Source: JAICMB01 sp049514735
GTDB lineage: Bacteria; Acidobacteriota; Terriglobia; Bryobacterales; Bryobacteraceae
Length of the DNA: 25,902 nucleotides
NCBI GenBank assembly: GCA_049514735.1
Contig: JBEKUT010000038.1
Location: 1 to 25,902 of the forward strand
Direction of reading: 5' to 3'
The notes below the pieces were generated by a model, which was given only the letters and a program-made list of their open reading frames with translations, made no database searches and was not told where the DNA came from. The translations under genes and the position numbers were made by a program. Positions 11,936 through 19,607 of the stretch are shown piece after piece; position 1 is the stretch's first letter; the number at the start of each line of letters is the position of its first letter.

Positions 11936-11950
11936 GCCCTAAATCCTTTA

Positions 11951-11979
11951 TTGACCGCCGTTGGATTTCGGAGTAAACT
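11951..11979 (+). promoter_or_regulatory. Sigma70-like promoter of the haem protein / copper oxidase operon
   Basis: TTGACC (11951-11956) and TAAACT (11974-11979) are exactly 17 bases apart. The start codon at 12051 is about 65 bases past the expected transcription start, leaving room for the palindrome at 11997-12011. Confidence 0.6.
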
Positions 11980-11996
11980 CGCCATTAACTAAAAAA

Positions 11997-12011
11997 CGCA
12001 AACCGTTTGCG
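11997..12011. promoter_or_regulatory. LacI-family-like operator palindrome
   Basis: CGCAAAC and GTTTGCG flank one central C, a perfect 7-bp inverted repeat. It strongly resembles operators of LacI/PurR-type repressors (such as ACGCAAACGTTTGCGT), except for the odd centre. It sits about 18 bases after the -10 hexamer, where a bound repressor would block transcription of the operon. No repressor gene is in the window. Confidence 0.45.
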
Positions 12012-12050
12012 ATTGCTGTTGCCTTTGAAATCTGTTTTGGAGGAATATCG

Positions 12051-13805
12051 ATGACGCGTATCCCAGGAAACTGGCGCGGATTGAGAATATCATGCTGTTT
12101 CGCCGTCGCTCTTGCGATCCTTACGGGAATGCTCGGCGGGCCGGCATCCCAGAACCCAACAGTTGTGCATGCTGCCCAGCCGGCGAAACCCAACCCCAAA
12201 GCCGTGGGCATGTGTAGCGCATCGAAGCAGCCGAACATCGCCGCTGTCGTAAATGCTATCGCCAACAATGGCAACGGCCCATTTGTTACCGACTTCAATG
12301 TGTTATCGGAGGCCGCCTGGTGTACCTTCATGTGGCTAAATTGGCCGCAGAAAGCCAATGCCAAGGTTGGCGAGTGTCTGAATCGTGCCGGTGGACAGAC
12401 GTGCGAGGTCCGCTGGGAACAGTGGCTACCCAGCACCAGTGTTTACTGCTCCGACGGCTCCGCCCCCAATCCGAAGACGGGTTGCGGTAATAGCAAAAAG
12501 ACCGCCATTCGCATGCTCAGAGCGGGAGTCAATCCGGGTGCACGAGGGACTGAGGACGTTGGTCCCGGTGCAGCATCGCCCGGCGCGGCATCGCTCGGCC
12601 CGGCGCAACCCACCGGCTTCGTCCTTCCCGATAAAAACAATACGTCTACTAACCCAAGCGTGATCTTTTATGAGTCGGTGGAAGAGCCGAGCCTGGTTCA
12701 GTTCCTTATTAACAAGAAGCTTTATAACTTGGACGGACAGCAGGCTTTCTACAACAGCCTCAATTTGAAAGGCTCCGCGGGAACTGCCGGATTACCCCCG
12801 CCGGCAGGTCTTCCGTCCGGTCAAGCGGCGACGCCAATCGATTTCCCGCCAACGGCATTCGAACTTAAGCCGTCCTGGTATGTTTCCACCACGAATGAAG
12901 TGCAGTCTTTCGGAATGATCAATGCGCAGGGGACCGCGCCATTCAAAATTACTAATTGTCCAACGGCGAACACGCCTTGTCCCATCGGCCTGACGGGATT
13001 CCACATCATCTGGAAAGTGTTCCCAAAATCTCCCTGGTTCTGGGCGACTTTTGAGTTTGACAATAATGCTCAGCCGCCGGTCACCAATTTCACGATCGCT
13101 CCGATGTTGAGCGCTGCCCAACCGAACGCCAGTCTACCGTCGAATACCAATGTGTCGAAGGGTCCCTACGTTCCCTACGATTCTTCCACCGAGACCGATC
13201 CTATGTCCGTAGCCGCTGCCGCGGCAACGGCACAATTCAAGAAGATGCTCGCAAACACCTATCTTGCGAACTACCGGCTGGTCGGCGTTCAAGTAGCTCC
13301 GACCACCGATGGCACACCTACCGGTCCCACATCCTATTTGGCGAATAATCACCTGGAAACTGATTTCGGCGCCATCAAGATCGGAACCGCCGCCGTCAAT
13401 CGAAGTTCTTCCTGCATTACGTGTCACTACAACGCTTCCATCGGAAGCACCAATACAGAGCCCGTTGTCAAAGGTAACGGTTCGGGCTGTCGATATGGTT
13501 CCGGCGGCAAATATGAAAGCGGCGCGGCCTACTTCCGGAGGGTGCCGATTTATTTGCGCAACCAGGACGCTGTGGGCCCACTTTTCTCAAACAAAAACGG
13601 CTTGGGCCCGTGCGCGGCCTACAACGACGCGAACAACAATCCGGCTGGATACACCGGGCCTTTCAAGCCAGCGGTATACGTCCATCAATGCGAAAGCAAA
13701 GGATCCTTTGTATCGGGAGACTTCGTGTGGTCTCTTCAGGAGGCACAGTGGGCGTCGCCCACGAAGGGCTGCCGACCCACGGGCCCTCCTTATATCGGCA
13801 AATGA
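12051..13805 (+). CDS. Secreted protein with one c-type haem motif
   Basis: 584 residues from ATG 12051, which has GGAGG eight bases upstream; an in-frame upstream start (11961) lacks this. The first 45 residues form a signal peptide with a hydrophobic core and an HAAQP cleavage region. The only known motif is SSCITCHYN, with CxxCH at residues 455-459, a covalent haem c site. Around it are many Cys residues (for example MCSAS, GECLN, TCEV) that could form disulfides, Pro/Gly-rich linkers near residues 165-190, and a Trp-rich WKVFPKSPWFWATFEFD segment. Its stop overlaps the ATG of the multicopper oxidase (ATGA), so the two are made together, and electron exchange in the periplasm is a reasonable guess. 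I do not recognise a named family. Confidence 0.75.
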   Translation: MTRIPGNWRGLRISCCFAVALAILTGMLGGPASQNPTVVHAAQPAKPNPKAVGMCSASKQPNIAAVVNAIANNGNGPFVTDFNVLSEAAWCTFMWLNWPQKANAKVGECLNRAGGQTCEVRWEQWLPSTSVYCSDGSAPNPKTGCGNSKKTAIRMLRAGVNPGARGTEDVGPGAASPGAASLGPAQPTGFVLPDKNNTSTNPSVIFYESVEEPSLVQFLINKKLYNLDGQQAFYNSLNLKGSAGTAGLPPPAGLPSGQAATPIDFPPTAFELKPSWYVSTTNEVQSFGMINAQGTAPFKITNCPTANTPCPIGLTGFHIIWKVFPKSPWFWATFEFDNNAQPPVTNFTIAPMLSAAQPNASLPSNTNVSKGPYVPYDSSTETDPMSVAAAAATAQFKKMLANTYLANYRLVGVQVAPTTDGTPTGPTSYLANNHLETDFGAIKIGTAAVNRSSSCITCHYNASIGSTNTEPVVKGNGSGCRYGSGGKYESGAAYFRRVPIYLRNQDAVGPLFSNKNGLGPCAAYNDANNNPAGYTGPFKPAVYVHQCESKGSFVSGDFVWSLQEAQWASPTKGCRPTGPPYIGK

Positions 13806-15376
13806 GCGGCAATCGACGGCAGTTCCTGTTCGAAACCCTGGGAGGCGGCGCTGCCCTGATGCTTACGGGGCAGCACGCCACGGGACAAACTCCACCCGGC
13901 AACGTCAAGCTTGCGGGCCAGGCCGCGGCCGGCCCCCTCGATCAACCCGAGGAACGCCGCTCTCAAAACGGTCTCCTCGATACGCGGCTCCGGGTTGAGT
14001 ACGCCCATCATTACATCGGCGGCGATTTGGTCTACCTCCGGACTTATGAAGGCAGCTTGATAGGACCTACATTGCGCGTCCGCCCTGGAGACATGATGAA
14101 GGTTCGGGTGTTGAACTGCCTTCCTCCGGATTTGATGGCCGAGCATATGCCCGATATGAACCGGGCGCATGGCATCAACGTCACTAACCTTCACGTACAC
14201 GGCCTGCACGTCTCTCCGTCCGGGAACGCGGACAATGTCTTCATTGAAATCGCGTCTGGCGGCGAGTTTCCATACGAGTATCGAATCGAAGACGATCACC
14301 CGGATGGAACCTTTTGGTACCACGCTCACAAGCATGGATCGTCGGGTGTGCAGCTTGGAAGCGGCATGGCCGGCGCCATCGTCATCGAAGGGAAGCTCGA
14401 TGAGTTTCTGCGGAGCCGCGGCTTCGGGGACCGCGTCATGGTTCTGCAGCAGATCCCATACAGCTTCAAGTACGACAAGGACAAGGTCCAGAATATTCCG
14501 GCGACCGTGGAGTGGCCGAACGTTTTCCACGAGAAGTTCAGTAAGTACACTCTGATCAATGGCGATTTAAAACCTTTGATTATTATCGATAGCAAGGCAG
14601 AGCGCTGGCGATTCATTCACGCCGGCGTTTCAGAGATGGAAGACGTCGCTATTGTCGACGCGCAGGGCAAGAAAATGCCCCTAAATCGGATCGCGGTAGA
14701 TGGAATAACCACCGGTAAAATAGAAGCTTTCGAGGCCGTTGAGCTTGGACCGGGCTATCGTGTGGATGTTATCGTCAAGCTGCCTCCAGGAAAGTACAAG
14801 CTCATGAAGTTGGCGCAGTCGCCCCTTACCAGCTTGCGTGGCGCGACGGAAGAAGCACAGGAACTTGCGGATGTGGAGGTTCGCGGCGAGGCTCCGCAGG
14901 ACTTGCCAACAAACCAGGAGATGGCGTCTTATGTTCCCGCTCTTCCCGATATCGAACAGGTGACCGGTGAGAATCGTAAGGTCATTTTTACGGCCAGCCC
15001 AGTGTGGCCAAGTATCAACGGTCTGAAATTCCAACCGGACCCGACTCTGCCCAATCACATAAATCATCGGATGAAACTGAATACCACCGATGAATGGCTT
15101 TTAGGCAATGAGACCTTCGCCAGGACAGGCCGCCGTTTCGCTCATCCCTTCCACATACACGTCAATCCATTTAAGGTGATCCGAATTCTCGACGAGAACA
15201 ACCAGGATGTCGATCCACTCGACCTCGTTTGGCGGGATACTATCATAGTGCGCCCAAATTATAAGATCGCGATTCGTTCACACTACCTGAAATTCACCGG
15301 ACGCGCCGTGCTGCATTGTCACATCCTTCCGCACGAGGACGAGGGGATGATGCAGGTCATCGACATTCGCCCGTAA
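13802..15376 (+). CDS. Tat-exported multicopper oxidase
   Basis: 524 residues from the ATG at 13802, which overlaps the previous stop; the frame extends upstream to 13610 but that part lies inside the previous gene. The N-terminus NRRQFLFETLGG is a twin-arginine signal, so the enzyme is exported folded. All copper sites are present: HVHGLH (131-136), WYHAHKHG (from 173, His 174, 176, 178), HPFHIH (448-453) and HCHILPHEDEGMM (505-517, type 1 Cys 506, His 511 and probable axial Met 516). Three cupredoxin domains are expected at this length. Oxidation of metals, phenols or another small substrate coupled to O2 reduction is family knowledge; the true substrate is unknown. Coupling to a haem protein is unusual for this family. 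Confidence 0.9.
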   Translation: MSGNRRQFLFETLGGGAALMLTGQHATGQTPPGNVKLAGQAAAGPLDQPEERRSQNGLLDTRLRVEYAHHYIGGDLVYLRTYEGSLIGPTLRVRPGDMMKVRVLNCLPPDLMAEHMPDMNRAHGINVTNLHVHGLHVSPSGNADNVFIEIASGGEFPYEYRIEDDHPDGTFWYHAHKHGSSGVQLGSGMAGAIVIEGKLDEFLRSRGFGDRVMVLQQIPYSFKYDKDKVQNIPATVEWPNVFHEKFSKYTLINGDLKPLIIIDSKAERWRFIHAGVSEMEDVAIVDAQGKKMPLNRIAVDGITTGKIEAFEAVELGPGYRVDVIVKLPPGKYKLMKLAQSPLTSLRGATEEAQELADVEVRGEAPQDLPTNQEMASYVPALPDIEQVTGENRKVIFTASPVWPSINGLKFQPDPTLPNHINHRMKLNTTDEWLLGNETFARTGRRFAHPFHIHVNPFKVIRILDENNQDVDPLDLVWRDTIIVRPNYKIAIRSHYLKFTGRAVLHCHILPHEDEGMMQVIDIRP

Positions 15377-15383
15377 TCCTGTT

Positions 15384-16169
15384 ATGTCATCGCCGGCAAA
15401 CGCCAACGTCGGAGCCGCGTACGATTTCATCGCGTTGAATTATGACGTGCTGATGCAACCCGACATGCGTGTGCGCAAGGCTCTATGGCGTCACTACGCG
15501 CGAATATTTCGCGCTGGCGCCCGGGTTCTCGATTTCGGATGCGGCACTGGCACCGACGCAGTATATCTGGCCGGCCGCGGCATTCACGTAATTGGGATCG
15601 ACGCGTCGCCGCTGATGATATCGGAAGCTCGGAGAAAGGCTGCCGATGAACGGCTTGCGATTGACGCTCGCGTGGGCGGCCTTGCCGATCTGCGTTACTT
15701 GGAATCCGAAAGTCTCGACGGAATTGTTTCCGCATTCGCGGCGCTGAACACTGTGCCGGATCTGTCCGATTTCGCTGTCGAAGCTCATCGGTTGTTGCGT
15801 CCCGGCGGCCGGCTGGTAGGGCATTTCCTGGCGCCCGCCGGGGTCTGGGAAACATTGGAGTGCATCGCTCAAGGACATTGGAATGAGGCCCGTGACCGGC
15901 GCCGTTGCCGCGAGAAGATCATTGAAGTCTGCGGCGAACCTGTCACGCATTCTCTCCTGCTTCCACGCGAGACATACAATCGCTTTTTTGCGGATTGCTT
16001 CAAGCTCGCCCGGTTGTATAGCCTCGGATTCCTTTGGCCTCAGAAGTGGGACGGAATCGTTCCGGCAGTTATCGCTTCCTGGGGAAATCGAGTGGAGGCG
16101 TTCGCCGGACGCGCCCGCCCGTTCTCTGAATGGGGGCGATTTTTTGTTCTCGATCTGGAGCGGCGATGA
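15384..16169 (+). CDS. SAM-dependent class I methyltransferase
   Basis: 261 residues. Motif I VLDFGCGTGTDAVYLAGRG and the acidic end of strand 2, VIGIDASPLM, show the SAM-binding Rossmann fold; RLLRPGGRLVGHFLAP is the usual post-motif region. The N-terminal YDFIALNYDVLMQPDMRVRK is a cap common to UbiE-like small-molecule methyltransferases. It begins seven bases after the copper oxidase stop, so it belongs to the same transcript. No signal peptide, so cytoplasmic. Substrate unknown; modification of a compound handled by the neighbouring oxidase or symporter is only a guess. Confidence 0.85.
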   Translation: MSSPANANVGAAYDFIALNYDVLMQPDMRVRKALWRHYARIFRAGARVLDFGCGTGTDAVYLAGRGIHVIGIDASPLMISEARRKAADERLAIDARVGGLADLRYLESESLDGIVSAFAALNTVPDLSDFAVEAHRLLRPGGRLVGHFLAPAGVWETLECIAQGHWNEARDRRRCREKIIEVCGEPVTHSLLLPRETYNRFFADCFKLARLYSLGFLWPQKWDGIVPAVIASWGNRVEAFAGRARPFSEWGRFFVLDLERR

Positions 16170-16359
16170 CTTCGATTTCGGCGATCCGCTATCCTTGATC
16201 TTGCCCCTCGATCCACTCCCTGAGCCCCTCAAACGCGAGGCTGCCGATGAACCACCGCCGTTCCTCGGCACTTGGGACAACATCTATATCGCCATCGTGG
16301 TTTATGTCGGCGTTCTCATCGCGCTCTTTTACTGGTTCTCCCAAGCCTTCTCCGCATGA
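16144..16359 (+). CDS. Small one-helix membrane protein upstream of the symporter
   Basis: About 71 residues if it starts at TTG 16144 (GGGGGC lies 6 bases upstream); TTG 16195 is an alternative. The start is uncertain and overlaps the methyltransferase by 26 bases. The N-terminal part is acidic and Pro-rich (DPLPEPLKREAADEPPPF); the end NIYIAIVVYVGVLIALFYWF is a clear transmembrane helix. Its TGA overlaps the ATG of the sodium:solute symporter (ATGA). Some symporters have small partner subunits; I do not recognise this one as a known family, but the helix and coupling suggest a real gene. Confidence 0.6.
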   Translation: MFSIWSGDDFDFGDPLSLILPLDPLPEPLKREAADEPPPFLGTWDNIYIAIVVYVGVLIALFYWFSQAFSA

Positions 16360-18035
16360 GACCGCTCGATTGGGTGGTGATGTTCGGCTGGCTCGCCTTC
16401 ATCGTCAGCTACGGGCTCTATCGCGGCCGCGGCAGTTCCACAACCGCCAAATACATGCTCGCCGGACGCAGCATGCCGTGGTACGCCATGGGCCTTTCCA
16501 TCATGGCCACGCAAGCGAGCGCCGTCACCTTCATCTCGACGACGGGCCAGAGCTACGTCGATGGCATGCGCTTCGTGCAATTCTATTTCGGACTGCCGCT
16601 CGCCATGATCGTTCTCTCCGCGACGGCCGTTCCGATCTTCCATCGCGCCAAAGTCTATACGGCGTACGAGTATCTGGAAATGCGTTTTGACGCACGGACG
16701 CGGGCGCTTGTCAGCGGCATTTTTCTAATTGAGCGCGGCCTCGCCGCGGGAGTCTCGCTTTACGCGCCATCGGTCGCGCTGTCCGTGGTCCTCGGCTGGC
16801 CGGACCGGCTCACCACCGTTATGATGGGTCTGCTCATCATTGCCTACACGGTGACCGGCGGCATTAAAGCGATCACATGGGCCGACGTGCAGCAAATGAC
16901 TTTGATTCTCTGCGCGCTCGTTCTTTCGCTCGGAATCGCCATCCATCTATTGCCTCGGGGCGTATCGTTTCTCGATGCGGTTCGCCTCGCCGGGGCCGTC
17001 GGAAAATTGAACGCCGTCAATTTACATTTCGATCCGAACGATCGCTACAACGTCTGGAGCGGGCTGATCGGCGGCATGTTTCTGGCGCTCGCTTATTTCG
17101 GGTGCGACCAATCGCAAGTGCAGCGCTACCTCACCGGAAAGTCGATCGCGCAGAGCCGGCTCAGCCTGATTTTCAACGCGGCCGCCAAGATCCCGATGCA
17201 GTTTTTCATTCTGTTTATCGGCGCAATCGTGTTCGTATTTTTTGTCTTTGAACGGCCGCCGCTGTTATTCAATCCGGTGTCGCTGCATCAAATTCAGACA
17301 TCGAATACAGCCGCCGTGACGGATATCGACAATCGCTTCAACGGTGCATTCGACAAACGAAAATCGGCGGCGATGGATTACCTTGATGCCAAGCGGGCCA
17401 ACGATCTGGCGCGTGAGCAAACCAGCCTCGACCAATATCGAGCGGCGCAGACCGAACTGCGTACGGTCCATCATGAAGCGGAACAGTTAGCCGGCAAGAA
17501 CGACACTAACTACATATTTTTGTCATTTGTTACTCGTTATCTCCCAATGGGGATAGTTGGTTTGGTAATCGCGGTGATCTTCTCGGCGGCTATGTCATCG
17601 ACATCCGGGGAAATTAATTCTCTCTCGACAGTTACTGTGATCGACATTTACCGCCGCCACATCCGGAAGAATGCGCCCGACCATCACTATCTAATCGCGT
17701 CCCGCGTAGCGACCGCGTTCTGGGGAATTTATGCCGTGGTCTTCGCCCAGTTTGGTGGTGGCTTCGGCGCGCTCATTGAAGTTGTGAACGTAGTCGGATC
17801 GCTGTTCTACGGTGGAATGCTCGGCGTTTTCATACTGGCGTTCCTGTTCAAGAAGGTCGGAGCAACCGCCGCTTTCTACGGAGTGATCGCGGGCGAGGCC
17901 GTGATTTTCTTCCTGTACTTCTTCACCAAGCTCGCGTTTCTGTGGTTCAACGTGATCGGCCCGTTCGTGGTGGTGGGAGTGGCTCTGGCCATCACCGCGC
18001 TTCGCCGTCCGGAACCGATTCGAACAAGGCTATAA
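16356..18035 (+). CDS. Sodium:solute symporter (SSS family)
   Basis: 559 residues from ATG 16356; the frame is open upstream but the ATGA junction and the sequence MRPLDWVVMFGWLAFIV mark the start. About 13 hydrophobic helices are visible. SSS features include GRSMPWYAMGLSIMATQASA in helix 2 and FSAAMSSTSGEINSLSTVTV, the Ser/Thr-rich sodium-site region of helix 9. A hydrophilic, charged helical insert at about residues 320-385 (AFDKRKSAAMDYLDAKRAND and following) interrupts the membrane core and is longer than usual for the family. Substrate could be a sugar, amino acid or organic acid; nothing in the sequence decides. It closes the run that begins with the haem protein. Confidence 0.88.
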   Translation: MRPLDWVVMFGWLAFIVSYGLYRGRGSSTTAKYMLAGRSMPWYAMGLSIMATQASAVTFISTTGQSYVDGMRFVQFYFGLPLAMIVLSATAVPIFHRAKVYTAYEYLEMRFDARTRALVSGIFLIERGLAAGVSLYAPSVALSVVLGWPDRLTTVMMGLLIIAYTVTGGIKAITWADVQQMTLILCALVLSLGIAIHLLPRGVSFLDAVRLAGAVGKLNAVNLHFDPNDRYNVWSGLIGGMFLALAYFGCDQSQVQRYLTGKSIAQSRLSLIFNAAAKIPMQFFILFIGAIVFVFFVFERPPLLFNPVSLHQIQTSNTAAVTDIDNRFNGAFDKRKSAAMDYLDAKRANDLAREQTSLDQYRAAQTELRTVHHEAEQLAGKNDTNYIFLSFVTRYLPMGIVGLVIAVIFSAAMSSTSGEINSLSTVTVIDIYRRHIRKNAPDHHYLIASRVATAFWGIYAVVFAQFGGGFGALIEVVNVVGSLFYGGMLGVFILAFLFKKVGATAAFYGVIAGEAVIFFLYFFTKLAFLWFNVIGPFVVVGVALAITALRRPEPIRTRL

Positions 18036-18080
18036 TCGTGCCTTGAGGTATGTTTTGAAGCGTAACTTACTCATGACTCC

Positions 18081-19607
18081 ATGTTGAGAATCGGCGTGTT
18101 CGGCTGGGGCGTCATCGCTCCCAAATCCCCTAACATTGCAGCGTTTGAAAAGAACCTCGAATCGTCCGAATCGTGGCTGACGCCGTTCAACGGGTTCGGA
18201 CCGGATAACTTCCTGGTGGGCACACCGGACTTCCGTTTCGAGGACTACCACGAGTGGATCGATAAGAGATTCGCGCCGCGCCATTTTCAAAACCTGAAAC
18301 AGAAGATGGATTTCCCGGCATTGTACGCGCTGGGGGCTTTCATTCAGGCGCTCGGTCAGAACCCCGGCCTGGAGCAGGAACTGAGTGGGCTCGGACAAAA
18401 GGCTCATATCTACATCGGGAGCGGGCTCGGGAGTCTGGGAACTATCCACGATGCGAGCATCGCGCTCTACAAAGCGCAGCGCGCGTGGAATTGTTTCTGG
18501 GCCCAACCGGAGCGCAACTCCGAGCTGCGCGCCTATCTCGAGGACGGCAACACGCAATCCGGCGATGAAGAGACATGGTCGGCGCACTGGGCCGCGCGGT
18601 CTCCCGAGTTGCAGGATTATCTCGTGGAACTGGCGGCGATCGACAGCCTCACCTTCGAAGGCGAGATCGAGTCCGGAAAACTCAACCTGATTCGCGAAAA
18701 GGAAAAACGCCGCGCCAAGATGCAGGAAAAATGGAGCGCTCCAAAGCCGCCGTGGAATGTTACGGCCAACGTAATTTGGAACATCCACAACACGCCGGCG
18801 GCGCAGGTTTCGATTCTCGGAAAAATCACGGGACTCGCGTTCGCGCCCGCGGCGGCCTGCTCGACTTTCGGTGTGGCGCTGGATCTCGCGATCAAGGCGA
18901 TTCGTAGCGGAGACGCGAAAGCCGTCGTCGTCGGCGCCACCGATCCGCCGCCGCATCCGCTGACGGTCGGCGCGTTTTATAGTGCCCGCGTGATCGCCGC
19001 CGATCGGAAATTGTCGCTGCCGTTGACCGATCTGCAAGGCACTCATGTTGCGGGCGGGTCGGTGGTTTGGATCCTCGGCGACCTCGATTATTTCGAAGCC
19101 AGGGGCTACAAGCCGCTCGGGATGGAGCCACTCGCGGTGGGCACGAGTTCGGACGCACATCATATTGTTACGCCTACGATCGAAGGTCCGAAAGCCGCGA
19201 TTCACGCGGCGCTGGAGCAGGCGGGAGTGGAGCCGTCGGCTATCGGAGGATGGGACCTGCATGCAACCGCGACCCCCGGAGATTATTCCGAGATGGCCAC
19301 GTTGAGTTCGGTGCTTCCCGATGCAGTTTTGGTGACGGCGCGCAAAGGAACGTTCGGGCATGGAATGAGCGCCGGCGGCGGGTGGGAGCTGACCGCGCAA
19401 TACATGGGCTACGCGCGGGGCAAGCTGTTTCCAACTCCTCTGCAGCCCGACCGCTTTAATCCGGCGATCAAGGCACTGCACGACCGCGTGGTATTCGACG
19501 TTGCTTGTGAGCCCGCGGAGGGGTTGAGCGGCAAGCTGTCCATGGGCATCGGCGGCATCAATGCGTGCGTGATTTCGCGACCTTTTAAATCCGGTGGAAG
19601 CTCTTGA
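18081..19607 (+). CDS. Stand-alone beta-ketoacyl synthase
   Basis: 508 residues. The thiolase-fold Cys-His-His triad is complete: Cys 260 in AAACSTFG, His 394 in DLHATATPGDYSE, and Lys 422 / His 427 in KGTFGHGMSAGG. The C-terminal SMGIGGINACVISR is the usual end of a KAS II type condensing enzyme. About 100 residues between positions 120 and 230 form a charged insert (for example REKEKRRAKMQEKW) not found in ordinary FabF. No acyl carrier protein, ketoreductase or other fatty-acid gene is nearby, so the partner is elsewhere. It probably condenses acyl-ACP with malonyl-ACP in a lipid or polyketide-like pathway. Its last 23 bases overlap the convergent mutL. Confidence 0.88.
   Translation: MLRIGVFGWGVIAPKSPNIAAFEKNLESSESWLTPFNGFGPDNFLVGTPDFRFEDYHEWIDKRFAPRHFQNLKQKMDFPALYALGAFIQALGQNPGLEQELSGLGQKAHIYIGSGLGSLGTIHDASIALYKAQRAWNCFWAQPERNSELRAYLEDGNTQSGDEETWSAHWAARSPELQDYLVELAAIDSLTFEGEIESGKLNLIREKEKRRAKMQEKWSAPKPPWNVTANVIWNIHNTPAAQVSILGKITGLAFAPAAACSTFGVALDLAIKAIRSGDAKAVVVGATDPPPHPLTVGAFYSARVIAADRKLSLPLTDLQGTHVAGGSVVWILGDLDYFEARGYKPLGMEPLAVGTSSDAHHIVTPTIEGPKAAIHAALEQAGVEPSAIGGWDLHATATPGDYSEMATLSSVLPDAVLVTARKGTFGHGMSAGGGWELTAQYMGYARGKLFPTPLQPDRFNPAIKALHDRVVFDVACEPAEGLSGKLSMGIGGINACVISRPFKSGGSS

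Noticed and set aside
11961..12050. Upstream start of the haem protein
   Set aside because: It would include the operator-like palindrome and start before a transcript from the TAAACT -10 begins. GGAGG precedes the ATG at 12051, which opens a good signal peptide.
13610..13801. Longer N-terminus of the multicopper oxidase (start at 13610)
   Set aside because: It lies wholly inside the coding sequence of the haem protein. The ATG at 13802 starts a proper Tat signal and forms an ATGA junction.
18030..19481. Long minus-strand frame of 483 codons opposite the beta-ketoacyl synthase
   Set aside because: It is the antisense shadow of a gene with a complete catalytic triad. Its product is Arg/Gln/His-rich and shows no domain.
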